Assembly (NCBI RefSeq): GCF_001620265.1
Contig: NZ_CP012664.1
Coordinates: 75,977 to 139,976, forward strand
Length of the DNA: 64,000 nucleotides
Origin: Frigidibacter mobilis
Lineage (GTDB): Bacteria; Pseudomonadota; Alphaproteobacteria; Rhodobacterales; Rhodobacteraceae
Reading direction: 5' to 3'
Below are positions 53,059 through 61,970 of this stretch, in pieces. The position numbers and the translations under genes are program-made. Position 1 is the stretch's first letter. Each line of letters starts with the position of its first letter. The notes beneath the pieces were generated by a model. That model saw only the letters and a list, made by a program, of their open reading frames with translations, was not told the DNA's origin and searched no databases.

Positions 53059-53514
53059 ATGGCAGGTCAGTATTTCGAGGACCTCACCGTGGACCGGCAC
53101 TTCCGCCACCCCCTGACGCGGACGGTGAGCGAGGCGGACAACACGATGTTCAGCCTGATGACGATGAACCCGCAGCCGCTGCACATCGACGCCCATTTCT
53201 CGGAAGGCACCGAATGGGGTCAGCGTCTGTTCAACTCGCTGATGACGCTGGCGATCATGATCGGTATGTCGGTTCAGGACACGACGATGGGCACCACGGT
53301 CGGCAACCTTGGCATGACCGACGTGGAGTTTCCCAAACCCGTCTTCCACGGCGACACACTGCGCAGCGAGACGCGGGTGGTCGCTGCCCGTGAAAGCCGC
53401 TCGCGCCCCGATGTCGGGATCGTGGAGTTCGAGCACAGCTGCTTCAACCAGCATGGCGATCTGGTGGCACGTTGCCGCCGCACCGCGATGATGTGGAAGC
53501 GGAAGGACGGATGA
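53059..53514 (+). CDS. MaoC-family acyl-CoA hydratase (first)
   Basis: A 151-residue hot-dog-fold hydratase: YFEDLTVDRHFRHPLTRTVS, the hydratase-2-like active site region MTMNPQPLHIDAHFSEGTEW (Asn and His), then VEFPKPVFHGDTLRSETRV. Relatives include itaconyl-CoA and mesaconyl-CoA hydratases. It is directly followed by a CitE-type lyase (ATGA overlap), the same pair as RipB-RipC/Ich-Ccl. It should hydrate the enoyl-CoA made or activated upstream. Confidence 0.9.
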   Translation: MAGQYFEDLTVDRHFRHPLTRTVSEADNTMFSLMTMNPQPLHIDAHFSEGTEWGQRLFNSLMTLAIMIGMSVQDTTMGTTVGNLGMTDVEFPKPVFHGDTLRSETRVVAARESRSRPDVGIVEFEHSCFNQHGDLVARCRRTAMMWKRKDG

Positions 53515-54440
53515 TGCGGTCGCTTCTGTTTGTTCCCGGCGACAGCGCCCGCAAGTTCACCCGCGCGCGGGAGGGGGCCGCCGACGCGCTGATCCTCGAC
53601 CTCGAGGATTCCGTCGCCGCCGCCCAGAAGGATGCGGCGCGCCGCATTACGCAGGAGATGCTGTCGCCAGAGCGTGGCACTCAGGCGCTGTATGTGCGGG
53701 TCAACGCCTTTGACAGCGGCCGCACGCTGGGCGATCTCGCGGCGGTCATGCCGCATCGGCCCGATGGCATCGTGCTGCCCAAATGCTCCGGCGCGGCCGA
53801 TGTCGCGCGGCTCGCGCAGTACCTTGATGCGTTCGAGGCGGCGGCGGGCCATGAGGTCGGCGCGGCGCGGATCATCGGGGTGGCGACAGAGACGGCGCAG
53901 TCGATCTTTGGTCTGGGCAGCTATCAGGGCTCCAGCCCGCGCCTGCTGGGCATCATGTGGGGCGGCGAGGATCTGGCTGCCTCGCTTGGCTCCACCGAAA
54001 ACAACGTGGAGGGCGTCTTTACCGGCCCCTTCGTCCTGGCGCGCAACCTGTGCCTGATGGGGGCGGCGGCGGCCGGGATCCTGGCGATCGACACGGTCAG
54101 CACCCGCATCAAGGATCTCGAACTGGTCGAGGCGGAGGCGCGGGCGGCCCGGCGCGATGGCTTTGGCGCCAAGGCGGTGATCCATCCCAGCCATGTCGAC
54201 ATCGTCAACCGCGCCTTCACGCCGACGGAAGCAGAGGCGGCCTGGGCCGAGCGCGTGGTCGCGGCCTTCCAGGATGACCCGCAGGCCGGAGTCGTGACTA
54301 TAGACGGCAAGATGATCGACAAGCCGCACGAACGGGCGGCGCAAAAGATCCTCGCGGCGCTGGGGCGACAAGCCAGAGCGGCGCCGAGGACGGACGATAC
54401 GGGAGGGGAGGCCCGAACTGATGCAGACAATCACCAATGA
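53511..54440 (+). CDS. CitE-like acyl-CoA lyase (citramalyl/malyl-CoA lyase type)
   Basis: A 309-residue HpcH/HpaI-CitE family lyase: MMRSLLFVPGDSARKFTRA, DALILDLEDSVA, YVRVNAFDSG with the Arg/Asn, IIGVATETAQSIFGLGSY with the catalytic Glu, and IMWGGEDLAASLG binding Mg. KAVIHPSHVDIVNRAFTPT is conserved at the C-terminus. It would split a 3-hydroxyacyl-CoA to acetyl- or propionyl-CoA plus pyruvate or glyoxylate. ATG 53511 overlaps the MaoC stop; the end overlaps dctQ by 20 nt. Confidence 0.92.
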   Translation: MMRSLLFVPGDSARKFTRAREGAADALILDLEDSVAAAQKDAARRITQEMLSPERGTQALYVRVNAFDSGRTLGDLAAVMPHRPDGIVLPKCSGAADVARLAQYLDAFEAAAGHEVGAARIIGVATETAQSIFGLGSYQGSSPRLLGIMWGGEDLAASLGSTENNVEGVFTGPFVLARNLCLMGAAAAGILAIDTVSTRIKDLELVEAEARAARRDGFGAKAVIHPSHVDIVNRAFTPTEAEAAWAERVVAAFQDDPQAGVVTIDGKMIDKPHERAAQKILAALGRQARAAPRTDDTGGEARTDADNHQ

Positions 54441-55005
54441 CAGACCCGACACGGGCATCTCTGCCATCGTTGCACGTGCAGAAACGGCGCTGGTCTTCCT
54501 GTCAGGAATTTCGCTGGCGGTGATCATGGTCGTCGTCGTCACCGACGTCACCATGCGCTATGTCCTGCGAAGCCCGCTGGGCTGGAGCTATGACCTGATC
54601 GGCACCTACCTGATGGTCTGCGTGTTCTTCTTCGCGCTGTCGGACACGCTGCACCAGCACGGCCACATCTCCATCGACATCTTCGCCCATGCGCTGCCGC
54701 GCCGGTTTACCCATGCCTCGCTGGCAGTGGGCTACGCCCTGTCTTCCGCGCTGCTCGCGATGATCGCCTGGCAGGCGTGGTATCGGACATCGGCCGCCTT
54801 TTCGGCGAACAACCTGATCAGCGCCACCGTGCCCTGGCCGACCTGGCCGTCCTATTTCATGCTGTGTGTGGGTTCGTTGCTGATCACCCTGCGCTGCGGG
54901 CTGCGGACCTTCGCCCATGCTGCTTCGTTCGTCACCGGACGCGAGATCGCCAACATGCCGCAGCCCCCCAACACGGGTGCCAGCGGAACGGAGCATGCGG
55001 AATGA
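54421..55005 (+). CDS. dctQ: TRAP transporter small permease (DctQ), second set
   Basis: A 194-residue four-helix protein with DVTMRYVLRSPLGWSYDLIG in the first half and FFFALSDTLHQHGHISIDIF after. It overlaps both neighbours (20 nt and 4 nt). With DctM and the DctP at 56323 it imports the substrate of this operon. The C-terminal 30 residues are polar and not conserved. Confidence 0.9.
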   Translation: MQTITNDRPDTGISAIVARAETALVFLSGISLAVIMVVVVTDVTMRYVLRSPLGWSYDLIGTYLMVCVFFFALSDTLHQHGHISIDIFAHALPRRFTHASLAVGYALSSALLAMIAWQAWYRTSAAFSANNLISATVPWPTWPSYFMLCVGSLLITLRCGLRTFAHAASFVTGREIANMPQPPNTGASGTEHAE

Positions 55006-56285
55006 CCGTCCTGATCGTCCTTCTGATCCTGACCTTCTTTCTTGTGGTCGGGCTGCCCGTCGCCCTGTCGATGGCAATATCGGGCGCAACGGGCCTGTAT
55101 ATGCTGGGCGGGATGCAGTTCCTCACCGGCATCTTGCGGACCTCGCCCCTGTCCACGGCCAACAGCTACGAGATCATCACGATCCCGATGTTCATCCTGA
55201 TGGCAGAGTTCATCATCATCTCGGGCGTCGCAAACGACCTCTTCCGCTCTGCCAGCATCTGGGTCGGGCGACTGCGCGGCGGGCTTGCGATTGCGACGGC
55301 GTTTGCGGGAGCCGGGTTCGGTGCGATCTCGGGCTCCTCCACCGCCGCGGCTGCAACGCTGGCGTCCACCTCGATGCCAGCGATGCTGCGCGAGGGGTAC
55401 GACCCAAAGCTGGCGGGCGGCGTGGTGGCCATCTCGGGCACGCTGGCGATGCTGATCCCGCCGTCGATTGCGCTGATCCTTTATGGCATCATCGCCGATG
55501 TGGCGATTGGTGACCTGCTGATCGGTGGCGTCATCCCGGGCCTGATCGTCACGCTGGCGATCATCCTGACGGTTGTCGTGATCTTGCAGATCGACCCCTC
55601 GGCCGCGCCCGCCGGGCGGGCCTATTCGATGCGGGAAAAGCTGCGCTCGCTCAAGACCGTCGGGCCGATGCTGCTGCTGCTTCTGGCGGTCAGCGGGTCT
55701 ATCTATTCGGGGCTGGCGACCCCCACGGAAGCGGCGGGGCTTGGCGCCTTTGTCGCCATGCTGATCGCCCTGTGGTCGCGCAAGCTGACGCTGGCGGGGT
55801 TCTGGCTCGCGCTGCGGTCCACCGCGCAGACCAGCTGCATGATCCTGTTCATCATCTTGGGCGCGCATGTCTTCGGCTATTTCCTGACGCTGTCGCGCGT
55901 CACCAACGACCTGAGCGCATGGATCGGCGCGCTTGAGATGTCAGCGACGATGATTATGGTCATCATTCTGGTCGGCTATCTGATCCTTGGCTTCTTCATG
56001 GACCAGATCGCCATTCTGATCCTGACTGTGCCGGTGATGCTGCCGGTCGTGATGCAGCTTGGCTACGATCCGGTCTGGTTCGGCGTCATCGTCGTCGTCA
56101 CCGCAGAGGTGGGGATGGTCACGCCGCCGATGGGGATGAACGTATTCGTCGTGGCCCGATATACGCGAAGACCGCTTGGAGAACTGTTCCGCGGGGTCAT
56201 GCCCCATGTCTTCGCGCACCTGATCGTCATCGCCTTGTTGCTGGCATTCCCGGCCCTCGTCCTGTGGCTGCCCTCGACGATGTGA
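55002..56285 (+). CDS. dctM: TRAP transporter large permease (DctM), second set
   Basis: A 427-residue permease: ITIPMFILMAEFIIISGVAN, GAISGSSTAAAATLASTSMP, AMLIPPSIALILYGIIADVA, ATPTEAAGLGAF and GMVTPPMGMNVFVVARYT. It is translationally coupled to dctQ. Gene order Q-M-P, with the receptor last, differs from the P-Q-M order of the first TRAP set, so the two sets are not duplicates of each other. Confidence 0.95.
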   Translation: MTVLIVLLILTFFLVVGLPVALSMAISGATGLYMLGGMQFLTGILRTSPLSTANSYEIITIPMFILMAEFIIISGVANDLFRSASIWVGRLRGGLAIATAFAGAGFGAISGSSTAAAATLASTSMPAMLREGYDPKLAGGVVAISGTLAMLIPPSIALILYGIIADVAIGDLLIGGVIPGLIVTLAIILTVVVILQIDPSAAPAGRAYSMREKLRSLKTVGPMLLLLLAVSGSIYSGLATPTEAAGLGAFVAMLIALWSRKLTLAGFWLALRSTAQTSCMILFIILGAHVFGYFLTLSRVTNDLSAWIGALEMSATMIMVIILVGYLILGFFMDQIAILILTVPVMLPVVMQLGYDPVWFGVIVVVTAEVGMVTPPMGMNVFVVARYTRRPLGELFRGVMPHVFAHLIVIALLLAFPALVLWLPSTM

Positions 56286-56322
56286 CGATACCGCCCAAGA
56301 CCAACCAACCAGGGAGAGAGAA

Positions 56323-57354
56323 ATGAAACGTCACCTGAATATGCCCTTCGCCGCCGCAGTCTGCAGCGTTGCCGCGCTGACCGCCGGAACCGCTGCCGCA
56401 GAGACCCTGCGCGTTGCCGACAGCTTTCCGGTCGGCCACTACATCGCCGAGAACCTGACCAAGGTCTGGATGGACCGGGTCACCGAGCTGACCAACGGCG
56501 AGATCGACTTCGAGTATTACCCTGCCGAGCAGATGGGGAAATCGAAGGACCTGATGTCGCTGGCCCAGACCGGCGTGGTCGACATCGGCTATGCCGGCGT
56601 GTCCTATCTGGCCGACAAGCTGCCGCTTGCGGGCGTGGGCGAACTGCCCGAGGCGTTCACCCACGCCTGCCAGGGGACCAGCGCCTTCTGGACCATCGCC
56701 AAGCCCGGCGGCCCCCTCGATCAGGCCGAGTTTGCCCCGCAGGGCGTGCGGATGCTGTTCGTGATGGTGCTGCCGCCCTATCATGTGATGACGGCAACCA
56801 AGGAAATCACCGGCGCCGACAGCTTCGCCGGGATGAAGCTGCGCGCGACGGGCGGCACCAAGGAGATCGCGGTCGAACTGATCGGCGCCACGCCCATCGC
56901 CATCCCCGCGCCCGAAACCCGCGAGGCCCTGTCGCGCGGCACCATCGACGGCGTGCTGTTTCCGCATTCCAGCGCCTTGCCCTACGGGCTGGCACCCGAA
57001 CTGAAATGGGGCACGCAGGACATCAACTTCGGCTCGTTCGTGGCAAGCTACGTCATCAGCGAACAGCGCTGGCAGCAGCTGTCGCCCGAGGTTCAGAAGG
57101 CGATGACCGACGCGGCAGAGGAGGCGATCCCCTCGGCTTGCGCCATTGCCGAGGATCTGGACCTCGAGGACAAGCAGAAGATGGTCGACGAGGGCGTGAC
57201 CTTCGTGTCGCTGCCCGAGGCGGACAAGGAGAAGATCGAGGCAGACCTTGCCGGCATCGGTGAGCAGTGGGCGGCGGACCTTGACGGCCGGGGCCTTGCC
57301 GGCACCGAAATCCTGACCGCCTTCCGCGAGGCGCTGGAGCAGCAGGCCGAGTAA
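56323..57354 (+). CDS. dctP: TRAP transporter substrate-binding protein (DctP), second set
   Basis: A 343-residue receptor with a signal peptide ending TAAA (about residue 26). Mature start ETLRVADSFPVGHYIAENL, GVVDIGYAGVSYLADKLPLA, and FAGMKLRATGGTKE with the carboxylate-binding Arg. It has a good GGGAGAGAG ribosome site. It resembles the first DctP only weakly. A Rho-independent-like terminator follows, so highest expression of this receptor is expected. Confidence 0.93.
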   Translation: MKRHLNMPFAAAVCSVAALTAGTAAAETLRVADSFPVGHYIAENLTKVWMDRVTELTNGEIDFEYYPAEQMGKSKDLMSLAQTGVVDIGYAGVSYLADKLPLAGVGELPEAFTHACQGTSAFWTIAKPGGPLDQAEFAPQGVRMLFVMVLPPYHVMTATKEITGADSFAGMKLRATGGTKEIAVELIGATPIAIPAPETREALSRGTIDGVLFPHSSALPYGLAPELKWGTQDINFGSFVASYVISEQRWQQLSPEVQKAMTDAAEEAIPSACAIAEDLDLEDKQKMVDEGVTFVSLPEADKEKIEADLAGIGEQWAADLDGRGLAGTEILTAFREALEQQAE

Positions 57355-57370
57355 GGCACATCCACAACCT

Positions 57371-57396
57371 CGTTGCCCGGCTCCGGCCGGGCGACG
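57371..57396 (+). terminator. Terminator after the second TRAP set
   Basis: An 11-bp stem CGTTGCCCGGC / GCCGGGCGACG with one G-T pair (57371-57381 and 57386-57396), a 4-nt loop and CCCTTTTGC after it. It starts 16 nt after the dctP stop. Confidence 0.7.
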
Positions 57397-57421
57397 CCCT
57401 TTTGCAGCGAACAGGCCCGAC

Positions 57422-58738
57422 TTGACACAGAATGCCCATCCTGAAGCCTCGCCCGGCCGCTCGGTAGCTGTCATGGCGGGGATCGTCGTGGCGACGGGGT
57501 TCCTGTTCAACTTTGTCGCGCGCGGCGTCATCGACACCTACATGGTGTTCATCCTGCCGCTGGAGGCCGAGTTCGCGTGGAGCCGTTCCACCCTTACCGG
57601 CGTCTATTCGGTCTACCTTGTCGTGGCGGGCCTGATGTCGCCGGTCGCCGGTACCTTGCTGGACCGATGGGGGCCGCGCTGGACCTACGGCCTTGGCCTT
57701 GCGGTCCTGGCAGGCGGGATGGGCGCCGCGTCGATGACAAGCGCGCTGTGGCAGATCTATGTGTTCCACGGCGTGTGCGGCGGGATCGCGGCGGCCTGTC
57801 TGGGCATCGTGCCGGCGGCGGCGCTGATCGGGCGCTGGTTCGACCGCAAGCTGAGCCTCGCCATCGCCTTCGCCTATGCCGGGTTCGGGTCCGGGATTCT
57901 GGTGATCGTGCCGCTGGCGCAGGGACTGATCGACGCGGATGGCTGGCGCGCGGCCTACAGGACGATGTCCCTCGCGCTGGTCGCGCTACTGCCGGTGCTG
58001 CTGATCCTGCCCTGGGGCCGGATCGCGCGCGGGGATCCCACGTTGATGGCGGCGCGCGGACAGCTGCCGCCCGATGCCGTCGGCTCGGTCGCGCCGCCCC
58101 TGTCGGGTGCGCCCACGAAGGGCTGGACCATCGCTTCTGCGATGCGCACGCCTGAATTCTGGTTGCTGGTGCAGTGCTTTTTCTTCACCGCCTGTTCCAC
58201 CTACAGCGTCGTGGTCCAGACGGTGACCTTCCTTGTGGACAAGGGCTATCCTCCGCTGGAGGCGGCTTTCGCCTTCGGCGCCTCGGGGATGCTGTCCATC
58301 GTCGGGGTCCTGACATCGGGTTGGCTGGCCGCCCGCAAGGGCTTTCGTTTCACCGTCACGTTGTCCTTTGCCGCAACGCTGGTCGGGATCCTTGCGCTGC
58401 TCAGCTTTTCGTACCTGCCCGCAGCCGGTCTGGTGCTTGTCTATGTGCTCGCCTTCGGCGTGAGCCAAGGGGCGCGCGGGCCGGTGATCTCGACCCTGTC
58501 GGCCCGCATCTTCGCGCGGGGTCAGGTGGGCGCGATCTTTGGCGCGATCTTCATGACCATGTCCTTTGGTTCGGCATTTGGCGCCTGGATCACCGGGTTC
58601 TTGCATGATCTGACGGGCGGTTACCGCGCCGCATTCCTGTTCTCGGCGGCAAGCGTGGTCGGCGCCGTGTCGCCGTTCTGGTATTCCAAGCGTCTGCGCG
58701 ATCCGGGGCCTTTGCCCTGGCCGCCGGCGCCAACATGA
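57422..58738 (+). CDS. MFS transporter (monocarboxylate-type)
   Basis: A 438-residue 12-helix MFS protein: FARGVIDTYM-like start (NFVARGVIDTYMVFILPLEA), WSRSTLTGVYSVYLVVAGLM, GRWFDRKLSLAIAFAYAGFG and a large central loop. These features match the oxalate/monocarboxylate transporter branch. The start is TTG 57422; ATG 57473 is possible but would remove the usual polar N-terminus. It follows the terminator at 57371 and precedes the MaoC gene at 58752 by 13 nt. Probably imports a carboxylic acid. Confidence 0.87.
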   Translation: MTQNAHPEASPGRSVAVMAGIVVATGFLFNFVARGVIDTYMVFILPLEAEFAWSRSTLTGVYSVYLVVAGLMSPVAGTLLDRWGPRWTYGLGLAVLAGGMGAASMTSALWQIYVFHGVCGGIAAACLGIVPAAALIGRWFDRKLSLAIAFAYAGFGSGILVIVPLAQGLIDADGWRAAYRTMSLALVALLPVLLILPWGRIARGDPTLMAARGQLPPDAVGSVAPPLSGAPTKGWTIASAMRTPEFWLLVQCFFFTACSTYSVVVQTVTFLVDKGYPPLEAAFAFGASGMLSIVGVLTSGWLAARKGFRFTVTLSFAATLVGILALLSFSYLPAAGLVLVYVLAFGVSQGARGPVISTLSARIFARGQVGAIFGAIFMTMSFGSAFGAWITGFLHDLTGGYRAAFLFSAASVVGAVSPFWYSKRLRDPGPLPWPPAPT

Positions 58739-58751
58739 GGGGAGAGACTCC

Positions 58752-59219
58752 ATGAAACTTCTTGGCGAAGGCTTTCACTGGGATGAGCTGACGGTCGGCG
58801 ACCGCTTCCGCACCTTCGGGCGCACGGTGACAGAGACGGACATCGTCAACTTCGTGTCCGCCGTGGGCATGCTGGAATCGCTGTTCCTCGATGCCGAATA
58901 TCGCGCCGCCCATTCGGCCATCGCCGGGCGCCCGGCGCCGGCGGCACTCATCTATGCGCTTGCGGAGGGCCTGACGCTCAACGCGACCGGGCAGGGCACG
59001 GGGCTGGCCTTCCTGCATATGGAGTTGAACGTCGAGGGCCCGGTGATGCAGGGCGACACCATCCATGTCGAGATCGAGGTGATTGAAGCCCGTGCCGCCA
59101 AGAAGGACAACCGCGGGCTGGTGCGCACGCGCAACCGCATCGTCAACCAGCGCGGCGAGTGCGTCATCACCTACACGCCGCTGCGCCTGATGGCAGGGCG
59201 CAGTCAGAGCGAGGCATAA
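58752..59219 (+). CDS. MaoC-family dehydratase (second)
   Basis: A 155-residue single hot-dog protein: FHWDELTVGDRFRTFGRTVT, ETDIVNFVSAVGMLESLFLD, GPVMQGDTIHVEIEVIEARA. The usual active-site Asp/His pair is replaced here (SLFLDAEYRAAHS), so activity on an enoyl-CoA is likely but not certain. It is unlike the MaoC at 53059. It is followed 5 nt later by a thiolase gene, together suggesting a second beta-oxidation type module. Confidence 0.85.
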   Translation: MKLLGEGFHWDELTVGDRFRTFGRTVTETDIVNFVSAVGMLESLFLDAEYRAAHSAIAGRPAPAALIYALAEGLTLNATGQGTGLAFLHMELNVEGPVMQGDTIHVEIEVIEARAAKKDNRGLVRTRNRIVNQRGECVITYTPLRLMAGRSQSEA

Positions 59220-59224
59220 GGGCC

Positions 59225-60397
59225 ATGACCGGGACTATCTGCATCGTCGGGTCGGGTCACAGCAAGTTCGGGCGGCTGGACAAAAGCCTTGAACAGCTGA
59301 TCGTCGAGGTCACGCGGGAGGCGGTGGAGGACGCCGGCATCGCACCCGGCGATATCGACGCGGTGTTTCTGGGGCATTTCAACTCCGGCTTGGTCTCGGA
59401 CGGTTTCGCCTCATCCCTGATCCTGCAGGCGTATCCCGAGATGCGCTTCACCCCGGCGATGCGCGCCGAGAATGCCTGCGCCTCTGGGTCGGCGGCGATC
59501 CACGCAGGGATCAACACGCTGAAGGCCGGCAAGGCCCGCACCGTGCTGGTGGTGGGTGCCGAGAAAATGACGCATCGCACGACGGAAGATGTGACGACCG
59601 CCTTGGCCGGCGCCGGCTACCAGAACGACGAGGCCGAGCGCAGCCTGAGCTTTCCGCAGGTCTTCGGCCTTGCGGCGCGCAACTATACGGACCGCCATGG
59701 CAGCCCGCTGGACGCGATGGCGCGGATCGCCGTCAAGAACCATGACAACGCCATGCTCAACCCGTTGGCGCACATGCAGCGGCGGTTCACCTTTGAAGAG
59801 GCGAGCCAGGTCACCAACAAGAACCCCGAAATCGCGCCGCCGCTGCGCCTGACCGATTGCTCGCTGGTGACCGACGGCGCCGCCGCGGTGGTGCTGACCA
59901 CCGGGGAGGCTGCCACTGGCTTTGCCAAGGTCGCCCGTTTCCGCGCCGCGGTTCATGTCAGCGACTTTCTTCCGATGTCCACGCGGGATTTCCTGGCGTT
60001 CGAGGGGCCAGAGCGGGCGTTCCGCATGGCCTACGACGAGGCGGGGGTCTCGCTGGGCGACCTGCAGTTCGCCGAGGTGCATGATTGCTTCACCATTGCC
60101 GAGCTGCTGACCTATGAGGCGATGGGGCTGACCGCTGCGGGACAGGGCGCCCGGGCGCTGGAGGAGGGCACGGTCTACCGGGACGGCGCCCTGCCGGTGA
60201 ATCTGTCGGGCGGGCTCAAGGCCAAGGGGCACCCGGTCGGCGCGACCGGCGTTTCGATGCATGCGATCTCCTACCGGCAGTTGACCGGGCAGGCGGGCGA
60301 GATGCAAATACCCGGTGCCAGCATGGGGATGGTCTTCAACATGGGCGGGTCCGCAGTGGCCAACTACGTCTCGATCCTGGAAACACAGAGAGCCTAG
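59225..60397 (+). CDS. Thiolase (acetyl-CoA acetyltransferase/SCP2-type)
   Basis: A 390-residue thiolase. The nucleophile is Cys85 in ENACASGSAAIHAG, the active His are in FAEVHDCFTIAEL and KAKGHPVGATGVSM, and GASMGMVFNMGGS closes the fold. The C-terminal Cys of classical thiolases is absent, as in SCP2-type enzymes. It would cleave a 3-oxoacyl-CoA or act in condensation. It lies between MaoC and the acyl-CoA ligase, separated by 5 and 3 nt. Confidence 0.92.
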   Translation: MTGTICIVGSGHSKFGRLDKSLEQLIVEVTREAVEDAGIAPGDIDAVFLGHFNSGLVSDGFASSLILQAYPEMRFTPAMRAENACASGSAAIHAGINTLKAGKARTVLVVGAEKMTHRTTEDVTTALAGAGYQNDEAERSLSFPQVFGLAARNYTDRHGSPLDAMARIAVKNHDNAMLNPLAHMQRRFTFEEASQVTNKNPEIAPPLRLTDCSLVTDGAAAVVLTTGEAATGFAKVARFRAAVHVSDFLPMSTRDFLAFEGPERAFRMAYDEAGVSLGDLQFAEVHDCFTIAELLTYEAMGLTAAGQGARALEEGTVYRDGALPVNLSGGLKAKGHPVGATGVSMHAISYRQLTGQAGEMQIPGASMGMVFNMGGSAVANYVSILETQRA

Positions 60398-60400
60398 CCC

Positions 60401-61954
60401 ATGAACCTCGCAAACTGGCTTCATCAGACCGGGCTCGTGCGGCCCGACGCCTCCGCCCTCCGATCGGGTACCCGGCTGCACGCCACCTACGCCCAGTTCG
60501 CGCTGCGCAGCTGGGCCATCGGCGCCTGGCTGGAAGGGCAGCACGGCATCTGCAAGGGCGACCGCGTCGCCATCTTTGCCAGGAACTGCCCGGAGTATCT
60601 TGAGGTGCTCTACGCGGTGCTTTGGGTCGGGGGGGCAGTGGTGCCGATCAACCACAAGCTTCACCCGCTGGAAGCAGGCTGGATCATCACGAACGCCGAG
60701 GCCAAGCTTGTCCTCACCGAGACCGGCGGGATCTTCAAGGCGGGCGATCTGCCCGACCATTGCCGCGAGATTGCCATCGGCGGCGCGGACATGGCGCGGG
60801 CCGTCGCCGCGCCGTCCGAGGCCTATCGCCCCCCCGTCCCTGTGGCGGAGGGTGATCTTGCATGGCTCTTCTACACTTCGGGCACGACCGGCCGGCCGAA
60901 GGGTGTCATCCTGACCCACCGCAACCTGCGGATGATGGCGACCACCTACGCGCTCGATGTGGACGCAGTCCTGCCGCAGGACCATTCGCTCTATGCCGCG
61001 CCGATGTCGCACGGGGCTGGCCTCTACAACTTCCAGTTCGTCCGCGCCGGTGCCTGCCATGTGATCCCCGAGTCCCGCGGCTTCGATCCGGCTGAGATCC
61101 GGGCCCTGGGGGAAAAGCTGGGGGACCTCGTGTTCTTCGCCGCGCCGACGATGGTGAAACGGCTGGTCAGCCATGCGCTGCAGGCCGGCTATGGCGGGGA
61201 AGGGATCCGCACCATCATCTATGGTGGCGGCCCGATGTATGCTGCGGATCTGGACGAGGCCCTGCGGGTGCTCGGCCCGAAGTTCGCCCAGATCTACGGG
61301 CAGGGCGAAAGCCCAATGACCATCACCGCGATGAGCCGGACACTGGTGGCCGCGGACGATCACCCCAACGCTGCCAGCCGCCGCGCCTCTGTCGGCATCG
61401 CGCAGTCCTGTGTCGAGGTGCGGGTCGTGGACGCGCAGATGCAGGAGGTTGCGACGGGCGAGGTCGGCGAGGTGGTCGTCAAGGGCGACACCGTCATGGC
61501 AGGCTACTGGCGCAACCCCGAGGCAACGGCGGCCGCGATCGTGGAGGGCTGGCTGAAGACCGGCGATCTTGGCCGGCTCGATGCCGATGGTTTTCTGACC
61601 CTGACCGACCGCAGCAAGGACGTGATCATCTCAGGCGGAACCAACATCTATCCGCGCGAGGTGGAGGAGGCGCTGCTGACCCATCCGCAGGTGTTCGAGG
61701 CGTCGGTGATCGGTCATCCGCACCCGGAATGGGGAGAGGAGGTGGTGGCCTTCATCGTGCTGACCGGCGAGGGACTGGCGACGGCCGAGCTTGACGACTG
61801 GTGTAAGACTCAGATCGCATCGTTCAAGAAGCCCAGGCGCTATGTGTTCGTGCCCGAATTGCCGAAGAACAGCTACGGAAAGGTGCTCAAGACCAGCCTT
61901 CGTGAGCAGCTTGCGGAAGGCCGGCCAGCCGGTGCGGGCGAGGGGCGCGAATGA
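60401..61954 (+). CDS. Acyl-CoA synthetase (AMP-forming)
   Basis: A 517-residue ANL-family ligase: the P-loop FYTSGTTGRPKGVILTH (about residues 155-171), AQIYGQGESPMTITAM, KTGDLGRLDADGFLTLTDRS, KDVIISGGTNIYPREVEEAL and the C-terminal Lys in PKNSYGKVLKTSLRE. It activates a carboxylic acid with ATP and CoA. Its presence after thiolase suggests a monocarboxylic acid feeding the second module; fatty acid or arylalkanoic acid cannot be told apart. Confidence 0.93.
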   Translation: MNLANWLHQTGLVRPDASALRSGTRLHATYAQFALRSWAIGAWLEGQHGICKGDRVAIFARNCPEYLEVLYAVLWVGGAVVPINHKLHPLEAGWIITNAEAKLVLTETGGIFKAGDLPDHCREIAIGGADMARAVAAPSEAYRPPVPVAEGDLAWLFYTSGTTGRPKGVILTHRNLRMMATTYALDVDAVLPQDHSLYAAPMSHGAGLYNFQFVRAGACHVIPESRGFDPAEIRALGEKLGDLVFFAAPTMVKRLVSHALQAGYGGEGIRTIIYGGGPMYAADLDEALRVLGPKFAQIYGQGESPMTITAMSRTLVAADDHPNAASRRASVGIAQSCVEVRVVDAQMQEVATGEVGEVVVKGDTVMAGYWRNPEATAAAIVEGWLKTGDLGRLDADGFLTLTDRSKDVIISGGTNIYPREVEEALLTHPQVFEASVIGHPHPEWGEEVVAFIVLTGEGLATAELDDWCKTQIASFKKPRRYVFVPELPKNSYGKVLKTSLREQLAEGRPAGAGEGRE

Positions 61955-61970
61955 CCATGAAGGGGTGCAG

